Numbered from the stretch's first letter, positions 24,973 through 32,699 are shown. The stretch: DNA of 64,000 nucleotides from Aristaeella hokkaidonensis (GCF_018128945.1 NZ_CP068393.1:1798001-1862000), one strand, 5' to 3'. Notes: generated by a model not told the origin, from the sequence alone. Numbers and translations are program-made.

Positions 24973-26851
24973 TTTTTTTCCCCGTGCTTACCGGCTTTGT
25001 GCGATTCCGGGTTTTCTCCGGTGCATTTTTACCGGAAACATCCTCTGATTCGGCCTCATTCTGTTCAGAATGCATTCTCTGCAGGGCAAGCCTGAGCAGA
25101 TCTCTGATTTCAAAAATGTGGTCCTCGCTTGAAACAGCTTTGCCGGAGATATAGTGAACAGTATGTCCCTGATTCAGGTTATTGTATTTCTCAACCTGGC
25201 GTCCGATTGCTTTCAGAATCACATCCAGCTTGTCCGGCGGGCATTTCGGGAAGAAGGCGTAGAAGACGCCGCTGCCGTTATGCCCCACAAATCCGTACAG
25301 GTCGCCGTAGCTCTTCAGAATCGCCGCAAAGTCCTTCAGCACTTCATCACCGGCTTCCCGTCCGTATTCATTGGACAGGCTGCTCAGGGAATCCATCTTC
25401 AATGCTACGCAGGCAAAATTCTCATCCAGCAGTTTGTTCGCCCATTCACTGATATACACGTCGCATCTGGCCCGGTTCGGAATTTGAACGGTTTTATCCA
25501 CATACCGGAAATAGTCGATAAAGTCCAGTGCTCTTCCCAGCAGTACAGCTCCGATGCCGCCCACCAGCACAAACAATATGATGGCAAGCACAAGGTACAG
25601 CTTGATGTTCACAGTCGGCTGAACATTGATGCTGCTGATCATCGCCAGATAATTTGCGCTCAGCTGGCGGTTCAGTTCGCGTCCCGTGTTTTCCACGTAC
25701 TGATAGTATTTGTTTGCCAGTTCTGCACAGCGATTGATCTTTTCACGGATTTCTTCGGAACTGAAAGTCTTCCGCCCCTGTGCATGGTCCTCGGCCTCAA
25801 ACACAGACAGCAGGTATTCCTTGTGTTCCTTCTCGATTGTTTTCTGCCGGACATCGATGTTCAGGTCCACATATTCCTGGATCAGGCCGTCATATGTTGT
25901 TTCCTTGTTACTATGCTCATGATTGTATTCAACATCCTTCAGGATGGATTCCGTTCCGTTCTCCGCACTTTGATAATGATAATCCATCATTTCCTTGTTG
26001 CGGATGCTGTAATTGTCAATCAGTTTTTTCAGGGATTTTGACCGTTCCTGCCGGTTTTCGATATACAGCTGCAGATCCTCGCAGTCTTTTGTCAGCCGGC
26101 TCACCAGCAGGTCGCTGTCATTCGTCTCCGCATTGGACAGTATTGCCGCATAGAGGCCGGGAATTTCGTAATTGTACAGCAGGCGGTAGATACGGTACAG
26201 GTCGTTGTATGTATATCCCGTGTCCACCGACCGGAAATACGGATAGTCTTCCCGTTTGCTCAGCAGGTAATCCAGCATTTCCGAAATGGAATCCTCCATC
26301 ACCTGCGTACTTTCCACATAGTCATAGTTCCCTTCCGCCAGCACGGAAACGCCGTTGCCCTGCAGCGGTTCCTCCACATACTTTCCTGCATAGAACTCGT
26401 AATAATTCTTGATGATGGCGTCCAGCATGTTCCAGGCATAATCCTCACCGGTATCATTGTTGCCGATAAAATATACCCGGTACGTATCCGTAACATAGGA
26501 GGGATCCTCACCCTTTTCCACCAGGGCTTCATTCAGCTTCTGCTGTGTTTCCGGAACCACTTCCTCCACATAGCAGTTGGAGCGGACAGAATCAATATTG
26601 GAATGAAATCCCAGGTCTGCCATGGCAGCGTCAATCACCGTCGAAGAATAGATTTCTTCCACATTCAGGGGACTTCCGTCCGGTGTATACCCCTCTTTGG
26701 CAGCGGAGTTGGTATACTGGATCACCGTGGAAGCCACATACCGCTGCTGGGATTTGGCGTAGAAATAGATAAACAGGGAGCCGATCACGGACAGAAGAAA
26801 GATCAGCAGGCTGAATTTCTTCAGATAGCGCAGAATGCTGAATTGTCTCAT
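24959..26851 (-). CDS. Wzz-like chain-length/co-polymerase protein fused to a degenerate GGDEF domain
   Basis: From the ATG at 26851 the protein has 630 residues. Residues about 12-32 and 415-440 are membrane helices flanking a long, partly coiled extracellular region, the layout of polysaccharide co-polymerases; SPLNVEEIYSSTVIDAAMADLG near residue 60 suits the Wzz fold. From about 452 to 590 a cytoplasmic GGDEF-like domain follows: DKTVQIPNRA matches D-x-L-T-x-L-x-N-R, NEYGREAGDEVL matches the helix before the active site, and VGHNGSGVFYAFFP aligns with the GGDEF strand, so GGDEF has become GSGVF. No RxxD inhibitory site is seen, so it should not make cyclic di-GMP. The start overlaps the previous stop as ATGA and has AAGGAG upstream. 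Confidence 0.85.
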   Translation of the reverse strand: MRQFSILRYLKKFSLLIFLLSVIGSLFIYFYAKSQQRYVASTVIQYTNSAAKEGYTPDGSPLNVEEIYSSTVIDAAMADLGFHSNIDSVRSNCYVEEVVPETQQKLNEALVEKGEDPSYVTDTYRVYFIGNNDTGEDYAWNMLDAIIKNYYEFYAGKYVEEPLQGNGVSVLAEGNYDYVESTQVMEDSISEMLDYLLSKREDYPYFRSVDTGYTYNDLYRIYRLLYNYEIPGLYAAILSNAETNDSDLLVSRLTKDCEDLQLYIENRQERSKSLKKLIDNYSIRNKEMMDYHYQSAENGTESILKDVEYNHEHSNKETTYDGLIQEYVDLNIDVRQKTIEKEHKEYLLSVFEAEDHAQGRKTFSSEEIREKINRCAELANKYYQYVENTGRELNRQLSANYLAMISSINVQPTVNIKLYLVLAIILFVLVGGIGAVLLGRALDFIDYFRYVDKTVQIPNRARCDVYISEWANKLLDENFACVALKMDSLSSLSNEYGREAGDEVLKDFAAILKSYGDLYGFVGHNGSGVFYAFFPKCPPDKLDVILKAIGRQVEKYNNLNQGHTVHYISGKAVSSEDHIFEIRDLLRLALQRMHSEQNEAESEDVSGKNAPEKTRNRTKPVSTGKKNDAQ

Positions 26852-28194
26852 ACTTCTTTCTCCTTGTCTGAAAGAATCTTCCACAGCAGCACGCAGGCCA
26901 GTAACGCGATCAGGGCCAGCACGGAATAAAGGAGAGAATGAACGAGGTCAATCTGATCCTTAAAGCCCCTGCTGTCATCGCTGAAACTGATATAGTTGCG
27001 GGCTCTTGCGCTCGTATATGCGCTGTCCGCCGTCTGGATATCAGCGGCAAGTTTATCCAGTGTTTCGTCCATCTCGTGGATCATAGCGTCAGCCTTCGCT
27101 TTTTTCTTCCGGTCAGACAGCCTTGTCTTCAGCTTTTCAGTCAGATAAGTGCTGTATTCAATCTGCTCCAGCCGTTCTGTCGCGCCTGCAAGCTGCGCGT
27201 CGGCGTGAAGGGCCATATTGTCCATCCCGGTTTTGGTCCTGGACATATAATACTGCATCGTCTGATCCTGGGTAGGAATCATGACAACAGCGCTCATTGC
27301 CGCATCGTACATCCGGATTCCATTGTTGTCCTCATCGTACGCGGCCATCAGTTTGCTGTACATCAGCCGATCCATACGTATTTTGTAATCCAGCATGCTG
27401 ATAAGGCCAGCCCGGTCATTCGCTATGCCGTTTTCAATCACATAGGATCGGAGTTTTGCGAGGTCATAGTCATAGAAGTTATTCACCCGCTGTTCCAGCG
27501 CTGAAAAAGTAATTCCGGTATCCGGTTCCTGATAGTTTTTGCTTTCCCGCCTGCGAAGCTGTACATATTTCTCCAGCTGGCTGCACTTCAGGTCCAGCAG
27601 ATCAACCGCGGTCAGATACTCGTCATTGAATTTCAGGTCATCAATCTCAAAAGACAGGATGGAGTGATTGTATCCGTAGTGCTCCACGAAGTACTCGCGA
27701 TACGCTTTGCAAAGAAGTGAAAGCATATCTTCCGCGGTTCTTCCGGCCATAGCCCCGTTGACTGTAAACTCCACAACAAACGAGGTGCTGATATAGTTCA
27801 CGCTGCCGCTGATGCTTTTATCATGCGTTGCCTGGACGTTGATGCATTCGCTCAGTTCTTTCGGAGTGATCTTTCCTTCCAGGCCGGCATATTCAATCAG
27901 CCGTTCCATCACTTCGCCGCCCTGGATCTCGAAGATGTTGAACCGCGTCCTGTTGGGCGTCAGGCCTTTGGAAGCTTCCTCATAATCCAGCGACAGCACA
28001 GTGCTGGCCGTGTGCTTGTTTACAAAATAGTGATAACCGCACAATGCCAGGAAAACAAGCATAAAAACAATGAGAAAGAAACGCCACCTCTTCCGGAATA
28101 CTTTCAAAGCATTTCGCATGCCGTTCCATACTTTGCCGGAAATTCCGGGCGTTCCTGCGGATTCGCCAGTCCGGATTTTGTTCTTCTCTTTCAT
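26848..28194 (-). CDS. Wzz-like polysaccharide co-polymerase (second, without GGDEF)
   Basis: A 448-residue membrane protein with one helix at about 38-58, a large outer region (about 60-415) with predicted coiled coil around 325-400, and a second helix at about 420-440 ending in a short charged tail. The stretch LDYEEASKGLTPNRTRFNIF after the first helix resembles the start of the paired protein (TNSAAKEGYTPDGSPLNVEE), so the two are paralogues. No tyrosine kinase domain or gene accompanies it. It probably controls chain length or export together with the Wzz-GGDEF protein, whose start codon overlaps its stop. Confidence 0.8.
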   Translation of the reverse strand: MKEKNKIRTGESAGTPGISGKVWNGMRNALKVFRKRWRFFLIVFMLVFLALCGYHYFVNKHTASTVLSLDYEEASKGLTPNRTRFNIFEIQGGEVMERLIEYAGLEGKITPKELSECINVQATHDKSISGSVNYISTSFVVEFTVNGAMAGRTAEDMLSLLCKAYREYFVEHYGYNHSILSFEIDDLKFNDEYLTAVDLLDLKCSQLEKYVQLRRRESKNYQEPDTGITFSALEQRVNNFYDYDLAKLRSYVIENGIANDRAGLISMLDYKIRMDRLMYSKLMAAYDEDNNGIRMYDAAMSAVVMIPTQDQTMQYYMSRTKTGMDNMALHADAQLAGATERLEQIEYSTYLTEKLKTRLSDRKKKAKADAMIHEMDETLDKLAADIQTADSAYTSARARNYISFSDDSRGFKDQIDLVHSLLYSVLALIALLACVLLWKILSDKEKEV

Positions 28195-28262
28195 TCCTTC
28201 TCCTTCTTATCTTTCAGGTCATCCTGCAGACGTGCTGTGCGGCGGTTGTACACCGGGAATTC

Positions 28263-29171
28263 CTAATACCGGTCAATATCGATCACAACCAGTTCCGGCA
28301 TGTTATTGATCCGCGGCGGGAACGGTTTGGAATCGCCGAGTCCCGCGCTAACGATCAGTTTCTGTTGGTTCTGCAGCGTGTATTCCCCCGCAGTAAAGCG
28401 CGGGAAGAATCCTTCTTCGTCCGAATACAGGCCTCCGGCAAAAGGCAGGTTCACAATCCCGCCGTGCACGTGTCCCGCGATTCCCAGGTCGAAATCATAT
28501 CCGGCCAGCTGCGGTTCAAAGAGGATCGGAACATGGGTCATCAGAATGCTGTACGCAGATGGATTGATCACGGTTTTATCCATGAATTCCCGTCCGCCGT
28601 ATGCTTCAAATCCGTGAGCGCTGCCTTCCACTCCGATCAGCTGGATCACGTCATTTCCGATCCGGACCTCTTCAGTCGCGTTGCGCAGCAGCTTCAGCCC
28701 CGCGTCTCTGAACTTCCCGGGCAGTTCCTGGTCGTCCCGGTAATAAATGCGTTCGCTCTCATGATTTCCGAGAACCCCGTAACACGGCGCGATCCCGGAT
28801 AATGAGGACACAAGATTCAGCATGGGCCGGTAGTCATCCTGTTCCCGGATCACCATATCGCCCGGGATAAGAATCAGATCTGGTTTCAGGGCTCGGATGT
28901 CAGAAATCAGCGTTTCGTTGTTTTCCCCGTATTCCCGGTTATGAATATCGGAGACAACCGCGATCCGGATGTTGTCACTGACTTTTCCGGATGTCTCCTG
29001 ATAGAATCTGATCAGGTAATGGGTCTGCGTATACTGGCTGTAAAAATACACAGCTGCAGTAATGATCGCCAGGATCAATACCAAAACGATCAGTACACGA
29101 AAGAACTTCCGCAAAAAACGGTTTTTCCGCCTTGCCGTTTTCTTTTTTACAAGTACGGTATCAGTACTCAT
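28263..29171 (-). CDS. Membrane-anchored metallophosphoesterase (YkuE/YaeI-like)
   Basis: A calcineurin-like phosphoesterase with an N-terminal basic stretch and one membrane helix (about 24-46), so the catalytic domain faces outward. All metal-binding blocks are present: VVSDIHNREY, LIPGDMV, VLGNHESER, LMTHVPIL and IAGHVHGG. Relatives act on membrane phospholipids or phosphate esters (YaeI on UDP-diacylglucosamine-like or lipid substrates, YkuE on cell-wall-linked esters); the substrate here is unknown. It is the first gene of the polysaccharide operon, about 40 bases from the predicted transcription start, which suggests a role in carrier-lipid or polymer phosphate turnover. Confidence 0.87.
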   Translation of the reverse strand: MSTDTVLVKKKTARRKNRFLRKFFRVLIVLVLILAIITAAVYFYSQYTQTHYLIRFYQETSGKVSDNIRIAVVSDIHNREYGENNETLISDIRALKPDLILIPGDMVIREQDDYRPMLNLVSSLSGIAPCYGVLGNHESERIYYRDDQELPGKFRDAGLKLLRNATEEVRIGNDVIQLIGVEGSAHGFEAYGGREFMDKTVINPSAYSILMTHVPILFEPQLAGYDFDLGIAGHVHGGIVNLPFAGGLYSDEEGFFPRFTAGEYTLQNQQKLIVSAGLGDSKPFPPRINNMPELVVIDIDRY

Positions 29172-29184
29172 GTAAACGTTTACT
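29171..29184. promoter_or_regulatory. LacI/CcpA-like palindrome before the polysaccharide operon
   Basis: TGTAAACGTTTACT contains the perfect palindrome GTAAACGTTTAC with a central CG, close to the catabolite-responsive element consensus. It touches the ATG of the first gene, downstream of the predicted promoter, where a bound repressor would block elongation. Confidence 0.45.
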
Positions 29185-29218
29185 CCTGAGTTTAGATTTT
29201 TGCATAGTTGTTTTTCCT

Positions 29219-29247
29219 ATTATATCAGCTGAATATATGAAAAACAA
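29219..29247 (-). promoter_or_regulatory. Predicted sigma-A promoter of the polysaccharide operon
   Basis: Minus-strand TTGTTT, 17-base spacer, perfect TATAAT. Transcription would start near 29212, giving a leader of about 40 bases, too short for a riboswitch. Confidence 0.72.
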
Positions 29248-29363
29248 GGTGATTTACGTTACACTTTTGCATTCTGCAATCATGAAATAATATGATTGGA
29301 TCATAAAGTACATACATCATACCGGAGCAATGGCAAAGAAACCGCAGCCGGATGATCGGAAGT

Positions 29364-29398
29364 AAAAAGAAAAGAGCTCTTGATCTCTCAAGAGCTCT
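29364..29398 (-). terminator. Intrinsic terminator of the tRNA operon
   Basis: AGAGCTCTTG-AGAGAT-CAAGAGCTCT followed by TTTCTTTTT on the minus strand, just after tRNA-Leu. Confidence 0.88.
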
Positions 29399-29420
29399 AC
29401 GTGCGGGAAACAGGACTTGA
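29367..29420. repeat. Right copy of direct repeat: intact tRNA-Leu 3' end plus terminator
   Basis: Partner of 15783-15837. It includes the end of the intact tRNA-Leu gene (29402-29420) and the hairpin downstream. The two copies lie in the same orientation 13.6 kb apart, with the whole polysaccharide operon between them. Confidence 0.8.
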
Positions 29421-29485
29421 ACCTGCAAGTACGTACGTACACATGAACCTGAATCATGCGCGTCTGCCAATTCCGCCATTCCCGC
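29402..29485 (-). tRNA. tRNA-Leu(CAG)
   Basis: 84 nt with a long variable arm. Acceptor GCGGGAA pairs with TTCCCGC, the anticodon loop is TTCAGGT (CAG), the T loop TTCAAGT. CCA is not encoded. Last tRNA of the seven-gene cluster; its 3' end is duplicated at 15815. Confidence 0.96.
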
Positions 29486-29493
29486 AAGTATGG

Positions 29494-29575
<82 letters not shown>

Positions 29576-29605
29576 ATATGATGTCCCTCTTGACCCAAAG
29601 GGTGG

Positions 29606-29678
29606 AGCTGGCGATGGGACTCGAACCCGCAACCTGCTGATTACAAATCAGCTGCTCTGCCAATTGAGCTACGCCAGC
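29606..29678 (-). tRNA. tRNA-Thr(TGT)
   Basis: 73 nt. Acceptor GCTGGCG/CGCCAGC, anticodon stem GCTGA/TCAGC with loop TTTGTAA (TGT), T loop TTCGAGT, discriminator T. Confidence 0.96.
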
Positions 29679-29714
29679 ACGAAGCTCGTTCTGCGAGTCC
29701 TACCGTAAAAGTGG

Positions 29715-29788
29715 CGACCCGGAAGGGGCTCGAACCCTCGACCTCCAGCGTGACAGGCTGGCGCTCTAACCAACTGAGCTACCGGGCC
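29715..29788 (-). tRNA. tRNA-Asp(GTC)
   Basis: 74 nt. Acceptor GGCCCGG/CCGGGTC, anticodon stem CCAGC/GCTGG with loop CTGTCAC (GTC), T loop TTCGAGC, discriminator G as usual for Asp. Confidence 0.96.
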
Positions 29789-29797
29789 AAATGGCTG

Positions 29798-29871
29798 TGG
29801 GCCTTCAGGGACTTGAACCCCGGACCAACCGGTTATGAGCCGGCCGCTCTGACCAACTGAGCTAAAGGCCC
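29798..29871 (-). tRNA. tRNA with CAT anticodon, probably Ile2 (lysidine type)
   Basis: 74 nt. Acceptor GGGCCTT/AAGGCCC, anticodon stem GCCGG/CCGGT with loop CTCATAA. A CAT anticodon can be initiator Met, elongator Met or Ile2 (read as AUA after TilS modifies C34). The CCTTTAGCTCAGTTGG start and GGCTCATAACCG core look like Bacillus Ile2; elongator Met is the alternative. The Watson-Crick first pair argues against initiator Met. Confidence 0.85.
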
Positions 29872-29892
29872 ATATCGGAAAGGAAGAAAAAG

Positions 29893-29965
29893 TGACTCCG
29901 CCGGGATTCGAACCCGGGTAGCCGCCGTGAAAGGGCGGTGTCTTAGGCCTCTTGACCACGGAGCC
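29893..29965 (-). tRNA. tRNA-Glu(TTC)
   Basis: 73 nt. Acceptor GGCTCCG/CGGAGTC, anticodon stem CCGCC/GGCGG with loop CTTTCAC (TTC), T loop TTCGAAT. Confidence 0.96.
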
Positions 29966-29984
29966 ACGTACGAGGTGATTTGAG

Positions 29985-30059
29985 TCGGGGTGAAGGGATT
30001 CGAACCCCCGGCCCCATGCTCCCAAAGCACGTGCGCTAGCCAGACTGCGCTACACCCCG
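29985..30059 (-). tRNA. tRNA-Pro(TGG)
   Basis: 75 nt. Acceptor CGGGGTG/CACCCCG, with the C1 typical of bacterial Pro, anticodon stem CGTGC/GCATG with loop TTTGGGA (TGG), T loop TTCGAAT. First tRNA of the cluster. Confidence 0.96.
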
Positions 30060-30099
30060 GTGCATCCTTCCCACGGTCTATCCCGCAGGCGACTGTCAT

Positions 30100-30128
30100 A
30101 ATATACACGATTTTTTGACGGATGTCAA
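30100..30128 (-). promoter_or_regulatory. Predicted sigma-A promoter of the tRNA operon
   Basis: Minus-strand TTGACA, 17-base spacer, TATATT, followed by GC-rich DNA, as expected for stable RNA genes. It lies about 40 bases before tRNA-Pro. Confidence 0.75.
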
Positions 30129-30216
30129 TCACTATTTTTTCCATTACGGAAGAAATTTTTTACGTGCTGAATCAGTCCCTGTCGTGTATGTGTGCCTGCC
30201 CGGATCAGTCCTTGTC

Positions 30217-31086
30217 TTATGCTTCCTTCTTATCCAGCGTGGACATAAACCAGGCAATCGCAAACCCGATGATCAGGCAGGCAATGCTTGCAATCCAGTT
30301 TCCGGTATTTGCGATCTGGAAGCATTCCCTGTTCTGCATCAGCAGTGCCACAGGAGATCCGATCACCAGGCCGAAAATCGCGGAGAAGGTCAGCGCGGCA
30401 TGCTTTTTAAGCAGGAAGTTCATCAGCTTCGCGATGAACACGATGCCCACAAGAAGTCCGATGACATAGGGTGCCAGAATCGCCAGGCTGGACCAGTCCC
30501 CGCCCCGCAGGTCATTCATGGCATTGATAACCGGGTTGTAGTAGCCCAGGAGCATCAGGATCATGGAGCCGGAGATACCCGGAATGACCATGGTGGAGGA
30601 AGCAATTGCGCCCAGCGGGATCATCAGCAGGATGGTTCCGATGGAATGATCCACTGTCCGCGCTTCCGGAGGATTCAGCAGGGGCAGAACCACTACCAGC
30701 GCCAGGAAGACCAGGAACAGGATCACGCCGGGGATCTTGGCGCTCTTCATATTGACCCGCTTGTAAATGGCGGGAAGTCCCCCGAGAATCAGGCCGATGA
30801 ACGCGAAATTGGTGGGCAGGCGGGTGATCGGAATCTCCGCGGACTTCGTTCCCAGCAGGGTGCCGATGAGCGCGGCAAATGCAAACAGGCCGATCAGCAC
30901 GCCGATGATAATCGGCAGAAGATCCTTGAAGTTCTTCTTGAACTGCTTGAAAAGGTTGTTCACCGCATAGATCACGCGGTCATAAATACCCATGGACACC
31001 GCCATGGTTCCGCCGGATACACCGGGGATGATATTGGAAACGCCGATAACGGCTCCGCGCAGAATGTCAAGAATCCACTGCAGCAT
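30217..31086 (-). CDS. DUF368 membrane protein (PopT-like undecaprenyl-phosphate translocase)
   Basis: A 289-residue polytopic membrane protein of the DUF368 family, members of which (PopT) return undecaprenyl phosphate to the inner face of the membrane. Family marks: GAVIGVSNIIPGVSGGTMAV near residue 10 and the pseudo-repeat STMVIPGISGSMILMLLGYY near residue 165, about eight hydrophobic segments, and a short charged C-terminus. The ATG at 31086 is preferred over one 48 bases upstream because it begins the domain directly and has AAGG ahead. It starts 16 bases after the stop of the small-multidrug-export family gene, so the two form an operon. Carrier-lipid recycling would serve cell-wall and polysaccharide synthesis. 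Confidence 0.88.
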   Translation of the reverse strand: MLQWILDILRGAVIGVSNIIPGVSGGTMAVSMGIYDRVIYAVNNLFKQFKKNFKDLLPIIIGVLIGLFAFAALIGTLLGTKSAEIPITRLPTNFAFIGLILGGLPAIYKRVNMKSAKIPGVILFLVFLALVVVLPLLNPPEARTVDHSIGTILLMIPLGAIASSTMVIPGISGSMILMLLGYYNPVINAMNDLRGGDWSSLAILAPYVIGLLVGIVFIAKLMNFLLKKHAALTFSAIFGLVIGSPVALLMQNRECFQIANTGNWIASIACLIIGFAIAWFMSTLDKKEA

Positions 31087-31102
31087 TGAACTAACCTTCC
31101 CT

Positions 31103-31582
31103 TCAGGCAAAAAGTTGTACGCCGTTGATAACAATCAGGCTTCCTACACCCATAATGATGGCAGCCAGCAGGACGCCCAGCAGCACAGCAATGACGCTGG
31201 ATTTGAAATCCATATCCAGGATGCTTGCAGCCAGGGTGCCCGTCCATGCGCCGGTTCCGGGAAGCGGAATGCCGACAAACAGCAGAAGCGCGATGAAAAG
31301 TCCCTTGGTGCCGGCCTTTTCCTTCAGCTTTTCGCCAGCTTTGTGACCCTTTTCCAGGCAGAAAGTAAAGAAGCGCCCGATGTATTTTTTATCCTTGCCC
31401 CATTCCAGCACCTTGCGTGCAAAGAAAAAGATCACCGGCACCGGCAGCATATTGGCCACCATGCATACGATATAAGCAGGCAGGGTGGGAATCCCGTTGG
31501 CCAGTGCGTAAGGTAAAGCGCCCCTGAGCTCGATCAGGGGAACCATGGAAATCAAAAATGAAATAATGTAATGTTTCAGCAT
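31103..31582 (-). CDS. Small multidrug export family membrane protein (COG2426)
   Basis: A 159-residue membrane protein with three to four helices and the family's start ISFLISMVPLIELRGALPYA, the middle VANMLPVPVIFFFARKVLEWG and the end GIPLPGTGAWTGTLAAS. The 'multidrug export' name is historical; the family is related to DedA proteins, several of which move undecaprenyl phosphate or other phospholipids. The paired DUF368 gene supports a carrier-lipid role, which is inference. The ATG at 31582 has GGAGG four bases upstream and is chosen over a longer start. Confidence 0.85.
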   Translation of the reverse strand: MLKHYIISFLISMVPLIELRGALPYALANGIPTLPAYIVCMVANMLPVPVIFFFARKVLEWGKDKKYIGRFFTFCLEKGHKAGEKLKEKAGTKGLFIALLLFVGIPLPGTGAWTGTLAASILDMDFKSSVIAVLLGVLLAAIIMGVGSLIVINGVQLFA

Positions 31583-31667
31583 ATATCCTCCGGCGGGCAT
31601 TATAAATGTCCCGGCAAAAAAACAACGTCGGCATTATAGCATAGCCGCAAAACCGTGTAAAGCCGGG

Positions 31668-31904
31668 TCAGGGCCTGTCATCAAACCATTCGGCGTCTTC
31701 CGGATCCTCATCAAAGGACGCGGCGATGTTTTCCGGATCAAACCGGGGATCAAAGGCCAGGTCCTTCAGCCTTTCCCGGCTGACCACCGTATTGGTTCCC
31801 AGGCAGTCATTGCAGCGGTAGCCGCAATCCGGGCAGATACAGCCCAGATGATCGCTTTCCGCCTGGATCATGTAGGTTCCGCATTGCTTACAGCTGCACC
31901 GCAT
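31668..31904 (-). CDS. Small zinc-ribbon-like protein of unknown function
   Basis: A 78-residue protein with dense Cys pairs in the first half (MRCSCKQCGTYM, then GCICPDCGYRCNDC) that could bind one or two zinc ions, followed by an acidic tail (DPEDAEWFDDRP). No known family is recognised. The ATG at 31904 follows GAAGGAG by nine bases; an in-frame start further up would add a low-complexity hydrophobic stretch and is less likely. It stands alone after the hpf terminator. Confidence 0.65.
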   Translation of the reverse strand: MRCSCKQCGTYMIQAESDHLGCICPDCGYRCNDCLGTNTVVSRERLKDLAFDPRFDPENIAASFDEDPEDAEWFDDRP

Positions 31905-31971
31905 ACGGATCGTCTCCTTCCCGAATTCAAGGGAAATTATAGCAAACCAGCGGATGATATTCAAGAAATGC

Positions 31972-31999
31972 AAAAAAATGGGGCCGCACCCGCGGCCCC
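31972..31999 (-). terminator. Intrinsic terminator downstream of hpf
   Basis: GGGGCCGC and GCGGCCCC with a 4-base loop, followed by ATTTTTTT on the minus strand. It lies 160 bases after the hpf stop. Confidence 0.85.
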
Positions 32000-32159
32000 G
32001 GGGTATATTGTACGGTCCGGATCTCAGGGTCATTTTACGGCCTTGTCGCTCTGATCGCTAATCGCGTTTTGATGTGCATGGCTTCTCTCCGGAAATTCCA
32101 CATGCTGTTTGAGCTTTTTTTGCCGTTCCTGATTGTCCTATCCGGACTTTACAGTCTCA

Positions 32160-32699
32160 TTAAGCTTCCGGCTCCAGCAGACCCAGATCTCCATCCTTTC
32201 TCAGATAGAGGACGTTGGTCCGGTCTGTGTCGATATTTACAAAGGCGAAGAAATTATGTCCCAGCAGTTCCATTTCAATTGCGGCGTCTTCCACGCTCAT
32301 GGGGCGTACCGGGAAGGTCTTCTGCTTAACCACCTTTCTCTCTTTCTCTTCTTCGCCTGAATCCTCTTCAATATACTCCGGCACATCCGGGATTTCTTCT
32401 CTCAGGTTCTTGCCCAGCTTCGTCCGGTGTTTCCGGATCTGCCGTTCCATCTTCGCCAGGGCTTTGTCAATGGCGAGGAACAGGTTGTCGTCCGCGGAGG
32501 ACTCGCTGCGCAGGATGACGTTCTTTCCCATGGGAACGGTGATTTCCACCACCCGGCGGTCGTTCTTCTCCTTTCTCATTCTTACCTGCATCTCTGTCTC
32601 CGGCCAGAGATACTTGCCCATGGTTTCCGTCTTCTTCTCGATCCTCTGAGTGATTGCCGGGCTGACCGACATGTTACGTGCCTGTATTGTAAGTTTCAT
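32160..32699 (-). CDS. hpf: Long-form ribosome hibernation promoting factor
   Basis: Dimerises idle 70S ribosomes into 100S particles in stationary phase. The 179-residue protein has the long-form layout: an N-terminal S30AE domain (1-100, with TIQARNMSVSPAITQRIEKK and KNVILRSESSADDNLFLAID), an acidic linker (about 108-125), and a C-terminal dimerisation domain (VKQKTFPVRPMSVEDAAIEM through NIDTDRTNVLYLRKDGDLGL). No neighbour is functionally linked. The leader of about 200 bases before the gene can fold and may regulate it. Confidence 0.95.
   Translation of the reverse strand: MKLTIQARNMSVSPAITQRIEKKTETMGKYLWPETEMQVRMRKEKNDRRVVEITVPMGKNVILRSESSADDNLFLAIDKALAKMERQIRKHRTKLGKNLREEIPDVPEYIEEDSGEEEKERKVVKQKTFPVRPMSVEDAAIEMELLGHNFFAFVNIDTDRTNVLYLRKDGDLGLLEPEA

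Noticed and set aside
32000-32159. A short minus-strand frame of 14-22 codons with a GGAG-like site between hpf and its terminator
   Set aside because: Too short, no conserved feature, and explained by the untranslated tail of hpf.
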